From Variovorax sp. PMC12 (GTDB taxonomy: Bacteria > Pseudomonadota > Gammaproteobacteria > Burkholderiales > Burkholderiaceae_C): a stretch of 64,000 bases of DNA. The position numbers and the translations under genes were made by a program. Below, piece by piece: positions 51,944-60,364 of the stretch; the stretch's first letter is position 1; every line of letters starts with the position of its first letter. The DNA is taken from assembly GCF_003019815.1 (NCBI RefSeq), contig NZ_CP027774.1:806001-870000 (forward strand), given 5' to 3'. A model generated the notes under the pieces. The model was not told the DNA's origin and made no database searches. It worked only from the letters and a program-made list of their open reading frames with translations.

Positions 51944-53356
51944 ATGATGAATCTGGCAATGGAAAAGACGCTCCCCCTCGTCGTGGCGCTCTCGGTGGCG
52001 CTTCTGGCTTTGGCGGGCTGCGATGGCAAGGGCACGGCGATGGCGGCAAGCGCCGGCCCGCGCGCGCCGGCCCTGAGCCCGGGCGCGCAGGTCGGGCAGA
52101 TGTTGTTCTTCGACAAGAACCTGTCGAGCGGAAAGAACATGTCGTGCGCGAGCTGCCATGACCCGCAATACGCCTACGGGCCGCCGAACAGCATCTCGGT
52201 GCAACTGGGCTCCGACATCACGCAGGCCGGCGCGCGCGCCGTGCCCTCGCTGCGCTACAAGGAATCGACACCCGCCTTCGACGACGACGCGCCGAACCCG
52301 GACGGCGTGACCTCCAACTCGCCCGGCGGCGGCTTCATGGCGGATGGCCGCGCGGCGACGCTGGCGGCGCAGGCCGCGCTGCCGCTGCTCAATCCGCTGG
52401 AGATGAACAACCCCTCGAAGGAAGCGGTCGTGAAGGCGGTGCGCAACGCCGCCTATGCCGGCCTGTTCAGGCAAGCCTTCGGCGCCGACGTCTTCAACGA
52501 CACCGACAAGGCCTTCGACGCCGTCGGCACCGCGATCCAGGCGCTGGAGACGGAGGACCTGAGCTTCCACCCGTACAGCAGCAAGTACGACCTCTACGTC
52601 TTCAACAAGGCAGGCGGCACGCTGACGCCGGCCGAACGGCGCGGCGAGGTCGTGTTCCACAGCAGCGGTGTTGCCAACTGCTCCGGCTGCCACTACACGG
52701 GCGCCAACTTCAACGGCAACTCCGGCCTGATGACGGACTTCACCTACCAGGCCCTGGGCGCGCCGCGCAACGACAGGTCGATCCCGAACAATCCGGATCC
52801 GATTCCCGCCAACGACGATCCGAAGTACTTCGACATGGGGCTGTGCGGCCCCTACCGCACCGACCACATGCCCGCCACGCCGCAGACCCCCAACCCCTAC
52901 TGCGGCATGTTCAAGGTTCCGGTGCTGCGCAACGTGGCGACGCGAGGCGCCTTCTTCCACAACGGCGTGCTCCATTCTCTGGAGCAGGTCGTCAACTTTT
53001 ACAACACGCGCGACACCAACCCGGAGTACTGGTATCCGGCCGACAAGGACGGCACCGGCGCGCCGCAGGCCAACCCGGCCTGGGCGCTGCAACCCACCCA
53101 TGTGCCGGGGGCGACGGTCCGCAAGTACAACGACCTGCCGCCTGCGCAGCAGGGCAGCATCGACGAGGAAGTGCCGATGGGCACGGGCGAGGGCGGCGAC
53201 AAGACGCTGGCCAGCGGCACCAGGCCGCGCGCGCCCGGCTCCCCCCCGGCCATGACGCCGCAGCAGGTCGCCGACCTGGTCTGCTTCCTGGGCGTCCTGA
53301 GCGACGGCTACCAGCCTGCCGCCAAGCCACCGGCCACCGGCAAATGCGTGAACTGA
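51944..53356 (+). CDS. Di-heme cytochrome c peroxidase/MauG-family lipoprotein
   Basis: A 470-residue exported di-heme protein. The signal peptide ends with lipobox LAGC (Cys26), so it is a predicted lipoprotein. Heme sites are C68-A-S-C71-H72 and C246-S-G-C249-H250, with a Met/aromatic-rich region between. CcpA/MauG features include QMLFFDKNLSSGKNMSCASC and VPVLRNVATRGAFFHNGVLHSLEQVVNFYN. It could reduce H2O2 or oxidise a protein substrate. Two ATGs (51944, 51947) open the gene. It starts 22 bp after a terminator, so it may have its own promoter, and the two lipoproteins and the oxygenase follow closely. Confidence 0.86.
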   Translation: MMNLAMEKTLPLVVALSVALLALAGCDGKGTAMAASAGPRAPALSPGAQVGQMLFFDKNLSSGKNMSCASCHDPQYAYGPPNSISVQLGSDITQAGARAVPSLRYKESTPAFDDDAPNPDGVTSNSPGGGFMADGRAATLAAQAALPLLNPLEMNNPSKEAVVKAVRNAAYAGLFRQAFGADVFNDTDKAFDAVGTAIQALETEDLSFHPYSSKYDLYVFNKAGGTLTPAERRGEVVFHSSGVANCSGCHYTGANFNGNSGLMTDFTYQALGAPRNDRSIPNNPDPIPANDDPKYFDMGLCGPYRTDHMPATPQTPNPYCGMFKVPVLRNVATRGAFFHNGVLHSLEQVVNFYNTRDTNPEYWYPADKDGTGAPQANPAWALQPTHVPGATVRKYNDLPPAQQGSIDEEVPMGTGEGGDKTLASGTRPRAPGSPPAMTPQQVADLVCFLGVLSDGYQPAAKPPATGKCVN

Positions 53357-53374
53357 AGACGGCTCGTTGATTCG

Positions 53375-54025
53375 ATGACGCAAACAACCTCATTCCTCGC
53401 ACGCCGCGTCGGCGGCGTCGGCTTTCTTCTGGCGCTGCTGGCCTTGCTGGCCGGCTGCGACAACGAACAGGCGCGCTTTCCGGACCGCGACAACTTCACG
53501 GCGACGGTCAATGACTATCTCGCGCAGCGCGGCCATGTCTGCCTGGCCAAGTACACATGGCCGATCACGGTGGCGGCCGGATCACACGAACCCGATGCGC
53601 AGCAGATGCCGTTGCTCGAGAAGCTGGGCCTGGTGACGGGCAGGGATGTCGCGGCCAGCCAAGCGAACGCGCCGGCCCGCGAATACGCGCTGACCGACGC
53701 GGGCCGCAAGTACTACCTGCAGGTGCCCGTGGTGATTCGCACCACGACGCAGACCGTGACACACCCGGGCGACTTCTGCGCGGCCACCCTGAGCCTGGAC
53801 CGCCTGGTCGGCTGGGATCCGCCGCAGACGCGCGACGGCCGCACCGCGACCTCCTTGCTTTTCACCTACCGCATCGCGCCCGACCAGTGGGCCGGCACAC
53901 CTGAAGTGCAACAGGCCTTTCCGCTGCTGGCGCGCGCCATCCAGCGCGAAGGAACCATGCAGGTGCGCCTGGGCGTGCACCTCACGCGGCGCGGCTGGGT
54001 CGCGGACGAGCTGGACATGCACTGA
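53375..54025 (+). CDS. Lipoprotein of unknown function, paralog 1
   Basis: A 216-residue lipoprotein (lipobox LLAGC, Cys about 29). The mature part has a conserved pattern shared with the next gene: LAQRGHVCLAKYTWPI, LLEKLGLVTGRD, YALTDAGRKYYLQVP, then a Cys in GDFCAATLSLDRLVG. The LTDAGRKYY turn resembles the wing of a winged-helix domain, but in an exported lipoprotein it is unlikely to bind DNA. I do not recognise the family. It lies 18 bp after the di-heme protein gene. Confidence 0.7.
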   Translation: MTQTTSFLARRVGGVGFLLALLALLAGCDNEQARFPDRDNFTATVNDYLAQRGHVCLAKYTWPITVAAGSHEPDAQQMPLLEKLGLVTGRDVAASQANAPAREYALTDAGRKYYLQVPVVIRTTTQTVTHPGDFCAATLSLDRLVGWDPPQTRDGRTATSLLFTYRIAPDQWAGTPEVQQAFPLLARAIQREGTMQVRLGVHLTRRGWVADELDMH

Positions 54026-54066
54026 GTCCGCGATCGCCCTTGCTCCTGAAAACAACCACAGACCCC

Positions 54067-54738
54067 ATGAATCTCTTTTCCATCTGCCCGAGCCGGGGCC
54101 CCCGGGCCTCGATCAAGACTCTGACGGGCATTGCGCTGATCTGCGCACTGGCCGCATGCAGCGCGAGCCACGACCCCAAGGCCCCCACCGCGGAGAACCT
54201 CGCGCCCGCACTGGATGAGCATCTGGCCCAGCGCGGCGACATCTGCCTGGCCATGTTCGACTGGCCCATCGATCTGACCGAGGCCGAGGCCGGCTCCGGC
54301 GCGCGCCATGCCATCCAGTTCCCGGTGATGGAACAGCTGGGCCTGGTGCACAGCACCATCGTGTCCGTGCCGAAGAGCAGCGAGAACCCGGACGGCGCCG
54401 TCAAGCGGTTCGAGCTGACGGATGCCGGGCGCAAGTTCTACAAGCCGCATCCCTACGTCACCCGTGGCGCCGAGCACGCCAACGATTTTTGCGTGGCGCA
54501 TCTCAAGCGCGAGAAGATCGTCGACGTCAAGGTCGACACCTCCGACGCGAAGCATCCGATGGCGGTGGTGAGCTACACCTACCAGATCGACACGGCGCCG
54601 TGGATGCAGAACGCCGACGCGCAGCGCGTGTTCCCGATGATCACGCGCATCGCCAACGGCGCGGGCGGGCAGCTGCAGCTGCGCCAGGGCTTCACGCTCG
54701 GCGACAAGGGCTGGGTCGCGCGGCTGGGGCCCGTGTGA
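54067..54738 (+). CDS. Lipoprotein of unknown function, paralog 2
   Basis: A 223-residue lipoprotein: leader to lipobox LAAC (Cys about 35). It is a paralog of the upstream gene, aligning over LAQRGDICLAMFDWPIDL, VMEQLGLVHS, FELTDAGRKFYKPHPYV and NDFCVAHLKREKIVD, with both cysteines kept. I chose the ATG at 54067 as it precedes a normal lipoprotein signal. It ends 4 bp before the oxygenase gene. The tandem copies may form a heterodimer or bind partner proteins of this operon. Function unknown. Confidence 0.7.
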   Translation: MNLFSICPSRGPRASIKTLTGIALICALAACSASHDPKAPTAENLAPALDEHLAQRGDICLAMFDWPIDLTEAEAGSGARHAIQFPVMEQLGLVHSTIVSVPKSSENPDGAVKRFELTDAGRKFYKPHPYVTRGAEHANDFCVAHLKREKIVDVKVDTSDAKHPMAVVSYTYQIDTAPWMQNADAQRVFPMITRIANGAGGQLQLRQGFTLGDKGWVARLGPV

Positions 54739-54742
54739 ACCC

Positions 54743-55621
54743 ATGAGCACCGTCGTCCGCTTCTCGCCCGATCTGGGCCGCTGGCTCACACACAATCTGA
54801 ATGCCGGGCGGGCGCCGCAGGCACTGGTCTCCACCATGCTCGGGCAGGGGATGAACGAGCGCTCGGCGCGGGCCATCGTGTCGGCCTACGTCGATGCACG
54901 GCAGCGCGGTACCGCGATGCCTGCCGATGCCATCGAAATACCGGAAGAGTCCCCCGGCAGGCCCGTGGCGCGGCTCGCATCGGGCACGCGTATCCCGACC
55001 ACCGATCGCGAGGTCGTCGTGCATTCGCGCGGCGACGATCCGGTCTACGCCGCGCTCGGCAATGTCGTAGATGCGCACGAGTGCAAGGCCGTGATCGAGA
55101 TGGCGCGTCCGCGCCTGAAGCCTTCCACGCTGGTCGATCCGATGAGCGGGCGCGACGTGGTGAGCGACAAGCGCACCAGCTGGGGCATGTTCTTTCGCCC
55201 GGGCGAGAACGAGCTGATCGCGCGTCTCGACCGGCGCCTGTCCGCGCTGATGAACCTGCCACCGGAAAACGGCGAGGGGCTGCAGGTGCTGCACTACCCC
55301 ACCGGCGCGGGCAGCGAGCCTCACCACGACTACCTGGCGCCCACCAACGCCGCCAACCGCGAATCCATCGCGCGAAGCGGACAGCGCGTGAGCACCCTGG
55401 TGACCTATCTCAACGACGTGCCGGACGGCGGGCAGACCGTCTTCCCGCAACTCGGCCTGGCGTTCTCGCCGATCCGGGGCAACGCCTGCTACTTCGAATA
55501 TGGCGACGACGGAGGGCGCGTCGATGCGCGCTGCCTGCACGCCAGCGCGACCGTGGACCGCGGCGAGAAGTGGGTCATGACCAAGTGGATGCGCGAGCGC
55601 CGGTTCGTGGCGGCTAGGTGA
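54743..55621 (+). CDS. 2OG-Fe(II) oxygenase, prolyl-4-hydroxylase-like
   Basis: A 292-residue non-heme iron oxygenase of the prolyl 4-hydroxylase alpha-like family. Iron ligands are H194 and D196 in EPHHDYLAP and H266 in CLHASATV; K276 in GEKWVMTKW binds 2-oxoglutarate. The core (about 90-285) has RTSWGMFFRPGENE, STLVTYLNDVPDGGQTVFP and NACYFEYGD. The N-terminal ~85 residues are helical. No signal peptide is visible, so it is cytoplasmic. It starts 4 bp after the lipoprotein gene. Its substrate is unknown (prolyl residues or a small molecule). The stop overlaps the convergent OPT gene by 8 bases. Confidence 0.85.
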   Translation: MSTVVRFSPDLGRWLTHNLNAGRAPQALVSTMLGQGMNERSARAIVSAYVDARQRGTAMPADAIEIPEESPGRPVARLASGTRIPTTDREVVVHSRGDDPVYAALGNVVDAHECKAVIEMARPRLKPSTLVDPMSGRDVVSDKRTSWGMFFRPGENELIARLDRRLSALMNLPPENGEGLQVLHYPTGAGSEPHHDYLAPTNAANRESIARSGQRVSTLVTYLNDVPDGGQTVFPQLGLAFSPIRGNACYFEYGDDGGRVDARCLHASATVDRGEKWVMTKWMRERRFVAAR

Positions 55622-57338
55622 CGGCAGCGAGCAGGCTGGCCACGCCCAGTCCCACCGCGGCCAACGCGTCGCCGGCGATCAGGCCGCCGCCGAACAGGGA
55701 GGCGCTGCTCATGTCCTGTGGCGCGTCCCCGCGCGCGGGTGCGCGGGCGGCCCACAGGCTGCCGGCCACGCCCCCCGCAGCAAACCACAGCGACGCCGAC
55801 AGCGGCACGAAGCCGCCGAACGACAGCGCATACGGCGACGGCAGCACGATCGCGTCGAGCACGAAGCCGCGCGGCCGGATCCACTTGCGCAGGCCCTCGA
55901 TCACGAGGCCCGCGGCGATTCCGATGCCGATCGCCGTGCGCTGGTAAGGCACGTCGTCGGTGAGGCTGCGCAGCACGCCGACGAACTTGTAGGTCATGGC
56001 CGAGGTCCAGCCGCCCGGCTGCTGATCGGCCTTCAGCACCGTCTGGTCCTGCAGCAGAACCGGGTAGGCCGCCATGAACAGGCCCGCGAACACCACCGCG
56101 AGCACGGCGCCCACCACGATGCCCATCACCTGGTAGCGGAACTGCAGCGTGCGCGAGCTGCCGAGCCTCCAGCCCGTGGAGCGGTCCTGCTGCATGTCGC
56201 AGGCCACGCCCGTGGCCATGAGCAGCACCGCGCCGGCCATCAGCCCCACCGTGGGGTCGCGCAGTCCGAGCGCGGCGAGGATGACGACGGTCACGACGAA
56301 TGCCGACGAGATCGGATTTGAATCGCTCACGCCCACCGAGATCCCGTTGACCAGCGCGAAGACGAACACCAGCGCCACGGCCACCACCAGATAGAACACC
56401 GGCTGCGCCAGCAGCCAATGCCCGCAGGCCACGGTGGCGGCGCCCCAGAACAGCACCCAGAGCGCGAGACCGCGCGTGACCCCGGGCCTGGGCATCTCGT
56501 CAGGCGCTGCGGCCTGCCGCCGTGCGCCCGGCAGTGCCCGCCGGAAGATCAGCGCCATGTCCAGGATCGCCGCGCCCATGATCGTGCCCAGCGCGATGAG
56601 GAACATGACCTTGCGCGGCGCGTCGTCCGCCTGCAGCCAGCCGGCCGAGACGAACCACGGCTTGAGCGCCAGTCCGATGAGGCCTCCGGTCAGCGCCGGG
56701 ACGCCGATGCGCGCGCCCACCACCAGCCCCGCGCCCAGGGTCGATGCCGACATGCCGATGGCGCCCAGCACCGCCAGCCGCGCGGTGGCCAGCCCCGCCA
56801 CCAGCCCGATGCCCATGCCGCCGCCGAGCTGCTTGACCGAGCGCCGCAGCAACGCCGGATCGGTCAGCGCGCGCAGGATGTTGGCCACGGCCAGCCCCGA
56901 CGGATAGGTCAGCCGCATGCGTTCCACCAGCACCGGCGTGTAGAGCATGCCCACGCCCGCGCCCAGCATGCCGATGCAGCCCAGGTACAGCATCAGCTGC
57001 CATGCCGGCGGCTGCGGCATGCCCATCCATGCCATGGCCTGCAGCAGCACGCCCAGTCCGCTCATGGCGGCCACCGAGGCGGCCGCCGTCTGGATGTAGT
57101 TGGCGCCGTGCCGTCCGCTCGCGCCGTAGCCCGCCGTCACGGCCGAGCCCAGCAGGCCGGCGAGCACCTGGCCGCCGACGAAAAAGCCGAGCGAGAAGTT
57201 CATGTAGGCCGCCGTCACGCCGGCCAGCGGCCCCAGCACGAGGGCACCCGCGGCCACCAGCAGCAGGTGGTAGCGCCAGCTGCCCTCGGCCGGCAACCAG
57301 CGCCGGCGGGCTCGCGGGGAGGCTTGCGAGGGCGGCAT
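55614..57338 (-). CDS. OPT-family transporter
   Basis: A 574-residue polytopic membrane protein of the oligopeptide transporter (OPT) family, with about 13-14 predicted spans after a short Arg-rich N-terminus. OPT features: YMNFSLGFFVGGQVLAGLLG, YTPVLVERMRLTYPSGLAVA, VGARIGVPALTGG and the GISVGVSDSNPISSAFVV stretch. Family members carry peptides or metal-siderophore complexes. The ATG at 57338 lies in a TGATG overlap with the GGDEF/EAL stop, so the genes are coupled. Cargo unknown. Confidence 0.84.
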   Translation of the reverse strand: MPPSQASPRARRRWLPAEGSWRYHLLLVAAGALVLGPLAGVTAAYMNFSLGFFVGGQVLAGLLGSAVTAGYGASGRHGANYIQTAAASVAAMSGLGVLLQAMAWMGMPQPPAWQLMLYLGCIGMLGAGVGMLYTPVLVERMRLTYPSGLAVANILRALTDPALLRRSVKQLGGGMGIGLVAGLATARLAVLGAIGMSASTLGAGLVVGARIGVPALTGGLIGLALKPWFVSAGWLQADDAPRKVMFLIALGTIMGAAILDMALIFRRALPGARRQAAAPDEMPRPGVTRGLALWVLFWGAATVACGHWLLAQPVFYLVVAVALVFVFALVNGISVGVSDSNPISSAFVVTVVILAALGLRDPTVGLMAGAVLLMATGVACDMQQDRSTGWRLGSSRTLQFRYQVMGIVVGAVLAVVFAGLFMAAYPVLLQDQTVLKADQQPGGWTSAMTYKFVGVLRSLTDDVPYQRTAIGIGIAAGLVIEGLRKWIRPRGFVLDAIVLPSPYALSFGGFVPLSASLWFAAGGVAGSLWAARAPARGDAPQDMSSASLFGGGLIAGDALAAVGLGVASLLAAVT

Positions 57339-60300
57339 CAGGCGGCCGTGTCGAATTCGAGTTCGCGTTCGTAGAGGTGCAGCGGCTGGGGCCGTCCGAA
57401 CAGGTAGCCCTGGCACACGCGGCAGCCGTGGCGCTCGAGGAAGTCGCGCTGCGCCTGTGTTTCCACGCCCTCGGCCACGATCTGGAGCTCGAGGTTGCGC
57501 GCCATGCCGATGATCGTCTGGATGATCAGCTCCACCTTCGGGTTCAGGCCGATGCTGTGCACGAAGAACTTGTCGATCTTGATCTGGCTCAGCGGCAGCT
57601 GCGTCATGTACGACAGCGACGAATAGCCCGTGCCGAAATCGTCCATCGAGAACTGGATGCCGAGCGCCGCCAGGGCGTTCATCTTGCCGATGGCGTCGAC
57701 CACTTTTTCGTGCAGCAGGCTTTCGGTGAGCTCCAGCTTGAGCTTGCGCGGGTCGGCGCCGGTGCGCTGCAGCACCCGGCTCACCTGGTCGACGAAGTCC
57801 GCCTCGCGGAATTGCCGCGCGCTCACGTTCACCGACAGCTGCAGGTGGCCCAGGCGCGGGTCGTCCCGCCAGGCCACCAGCTGCATGCAGGCGGCCTCCA
57901 GCACCCACAGGCCGAGCGGGATGATGAGCCCCGTGTCTTCCGCCACGTCGATGAATTCGTGCGGCAGCAGCAGGCCGCGCACCGGGTGGCGCCAGCGCAC
58001 CAGCACCTCCGCGCCCGTGACCTTGTTCTCGTCGGTGACCTGGCTCTGGTAGTAAAGAACGAACTGCCGGGCGGCGATGGCCGCGTGCAGCTCGCTCTCC
58101 AGCGTGGCGCGCGCGGTGATGGTGGTCTGCATGCCTGCCTCGAAGAAGCGCAGCGCGTTGCCGCCGTCGGTCTTGGCGTAGTACATCGCGATGTCCGCCT
58201 GCTTGAGCACTTCCTCCATCGATGCGTTCCCCGCATCGAAAAGCGCGGCGCCGATGCTGCAGGTGCTGTGGTGCTGCTGCAGGCCGAGCTGGTAGGGCTG
58301 GCTCAGCCGCGCGAGGATGGCCGCGCCCATGGTCTCGGTCTGCGAGGTGGCGACGACGTTCTGCGTGTCCAGGTCTTCGAGGATCACGACGAACTCGTCG
58401 CCGCCCAGGCGTGCCACCATGTCGCCTTCGCGCAGGCATTCCTTCAGCCGCTGCGCCACCTGCTTGAGCATGACGTCGCCGATGTCGTGGCCGAGCGCGT
58501 CGTTCAGCGTCTTGAAGTTGTCGAGGTCGAGAAACAGCAGCGCGCAACGGCGCGAGCCCCGCGCATTGGAGCCCATGGCCCGCTTGAGCCGGTCCAGCAG
58601 CAGGCGGCGATTGGGCAGGCCGGTGAGCGTGTCGTAGAAGGCAAGGTGCTCGATCTCCCGCGCGGCGCGCTTGCTCTCGGTGATGTTGCGCAGGATGACG
58701 ATGAAGCGCGCGTCCCGGCCGTCGCCTATCGATTTGCGCGAGGCCGAGATCTCGAACCAGTCCTTGTCCCCCGCGTGGCGCAGCTCGAACTGCCGGCCGG
58801 CCGAATGGCCCTTGGCGTCGGCGTCGTGCAGCGCGCCCATGACTTCGGCGGTCGCCTCGGCGGGCAGCAGTTCGGACAGCAGGTGGCCGACCGGGTCCGC
58901 GATCTCGATGGCCGGGAACGGCACGCGCGGCGAGTGGCAGCCGTGGCAGCGGCCGTCCAGGCCGACCTCCAGCAGCAGGTCGGGCAGCGCATCCAGCGTG
59001 GCCTGCAGCTGTGCCTTGCTCTCGATGATGGCGGCCATGTGGCGGCGCTTCTCGGTGATGTCCTGGTAGACGCAGACGATGCCGCCGTCGGGCGTGCGGC
59101 TGCGCGCCGCGCGGATCACCTGGCCGCTCTCCAGCAGCGCCTCCTGCTCGGAGTAAGGCTGATCCATCTGCGGCGTGTTCAGCGCCGTCCAGCCGGCCGG
59201 CCCCTGGTCGTGCACCACATGCCGGGCGGTCTCGTCCATGATCTGGCGAAACGGCAGCTGGGGCGCGATCATCGGCGCGACCCACGGGAACATCGCGACG
59301 AAGCCCCGGTTCCAGGTGAGCACGCGGTTGTCCGAGTCGAGCAGGATGAAGCCGTCGATCATCGACTCCAGGGCCTGGTCGAGCGTGAACTTGGAGCGCA
59401 GCAGCTCCATCTGCGCGAGCCACTGCCTTCGCAGCTGGATGTGCGTGAAGCAGGCCACCGCCAGGATCATCAGCCCGATGGCGACGGCCGTCCAGGCGAT
59501 CAGGTCGCGCTCGCGGCGCCACTCGCGCAGCGCCGCGGTCAGGGGAATGCTCGCGACGATCAGCAGGTTGCGATGCAGGGTCGGGCGGGCCACCACGATG
59601 GCCGGCAGCCCGCTCAGGCGCGCCGCCATGCGCGAGGGCTTGCCGTCGCTGGTCCTCTCGTGCAGGGCGGGCTCGATCTGCCGGCCGTCGAGATCGTCGC
59701 GCGGCGGCAGGCTCGCCAGCAGCGGGCCGCCGTCGCGCTCCAGCGTGACTTCGAGCCCGTAGATGCCGGCGCCCTGGGTCATGATGGTGGCCAGCAGCGA
59801 GAGCTGCACCTCGGCCACCGCCACCATGCGCGAGCCGTCGGCCAGCGTCGTGGCGCGCGCGAAGAACAACACCCTCTGCGAGGTGACCAGGCTGGTGGCC
59901 GGCTGGCTGATGGCCAGGGTGGACACCGGGTTGGCCAGCACGCTGTCGATGAAGCCGGCGGGCAACACCAGCGGCAGCTGTGCGCCGCGCCGGTCGGAGG
60001 ATGCCACCACGGCGCCGCGTGCGTCGACGAAGGCGACGTGGCGCACCAGCAGGTTCTGCCGCACCACGGTGTCCAGCAGCCGGTGGTCCTCGAAGCGGCC
60101 CATGTCGTTGCCGGCGCTGCCGACGGTGGAGCTGCGCAGCAGTTCGTTGGCGCCCGCCAGCAGCATGTCGACGCTCAGCAGCGAGCGGTTGAGCGCCGCC
60201 TCGGAGCCGCTGACGAATCGCACGGCCAGGTTCTCGTGGTCGCTGATCGCCTTCTGGCGCCCATCCCAGACGATGAGGCTGGCCATGGTCACCACCGTGG

Positions 60301-60364
60301 CGAGGAAAAGCACGGCCACGCCGAAGACGATGGCGGTGACGCGGCGCGGGAAATGCGGCTTCAC
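57338..60364 (-). CDS. GGDEF-EAL membrane protein with PAS domains
   Basis: A 1008-residue c-di-GMP signalling protein. Order: transmembrane span (about 12-30), periplasmic sensor region (to about 285) resembling dCache-type folds, second span (about 295-315), PAS (about 335-460), second PAS containing DGRCHGCHSPR (about 480-600), GGDEF (RLGGDEF with an RxxD inhibitory site REGD five residues before), and EAL (EVLVRWRHP, MDDFGTGYSS, IDKFF, EGVET). Both catalytic motifs are intact. GTG start at 60364 in a GTGA overlap with the binding-protein gene. It probably converts periplasmic ligand information into c-di-GMP change. Confidence 0.87.
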   Translation of the reverse strand: MKPHFPRRVTAIVFGVAVLFLATVVTMASLIVWDGRQKAISDHENLAVRFVSGSEAALNRSLLSVDMLLAGANELLRSSTVGSAGNDMGRFEDHRLLDTVVRQNLLVRHVAFVDARGAVVASSDRRGAQLPLVLPAGFIDSVLANPVSTLAISQPATSLVTSQRVLFFARATTLADGSRMVAVAEVQLSLLATIMTQGAGIYGLEVTLERDGGPLLASLPPRDDLDGRQIEPALHERTSDGKPSRMAARLSGLPAIVVARPTLHRNLLIVASIPLTAALREWRRERDLIAWTAVAIGLMILAVACFTHIQLRRQWLAQMELLRSKFTLDQALESMIDGFILLDSDNRVLTWNRGFVAMFPWVAPMIAPQLPFRQIMDETARHVVHDQGPAGWTALNTPQMDQPYSEQEALLESGQVIRAARSRTPDGGIVCVYQDITEKRRHMAAIIESKAQLQATLDALPDLLLEVGLDGRCHGCHSPRVPFPAIEIADPVGHLLSELLPAEATAEVMGALHDADAKGHSAGRQFELRHAGDKDWFEISASRKSIGDGRDARFIVILRNITESKRAAREIEHLAFYDTLTGLPNRRLLLDRLKRAMGSNARGSRRCALLFLDLDNFKTLNDALGHDIGDVMLKQVAQRLKECLREGDMVARLGGDEFVVILEDLDTQNVVATSQTETMGAAILARLSQPYQLGLQQHHSTCSIGAALFDAGNASMEEVLKQADIAMYYAKTDGGNALRFFEAGMQTTITARATLESELHAAIAARQFVLYYQSQVTDENKVTGAEVLVRWRHPVRGLLLPHEFIDVAEDTGLIIPLGLWVLEAACMQLVAWRDDPRLGHLQLSVNVSARQFREADFVDQVSRVLQRTGADPRKLKLELTESLLHEKVVDAIGKMNALAALGIQFSMDDFGTGYSSLSYMTQLPLSQIKIDKFFVHSIGLNPKVELIIQTIIGMARNLELQIVAEGVETQAQRDFLERHGCRVCQGYLFGRPQPLHLYERELEFDTAA

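Noticed and set aside
49277..53383. A 1368-codon minus-strand open frame
   Set aside because: It lies antisense to the phosphoesterase and di-heme genes, has the His/Arg/Val-rich bias of GC-skewed shadow frames and no domain motif.
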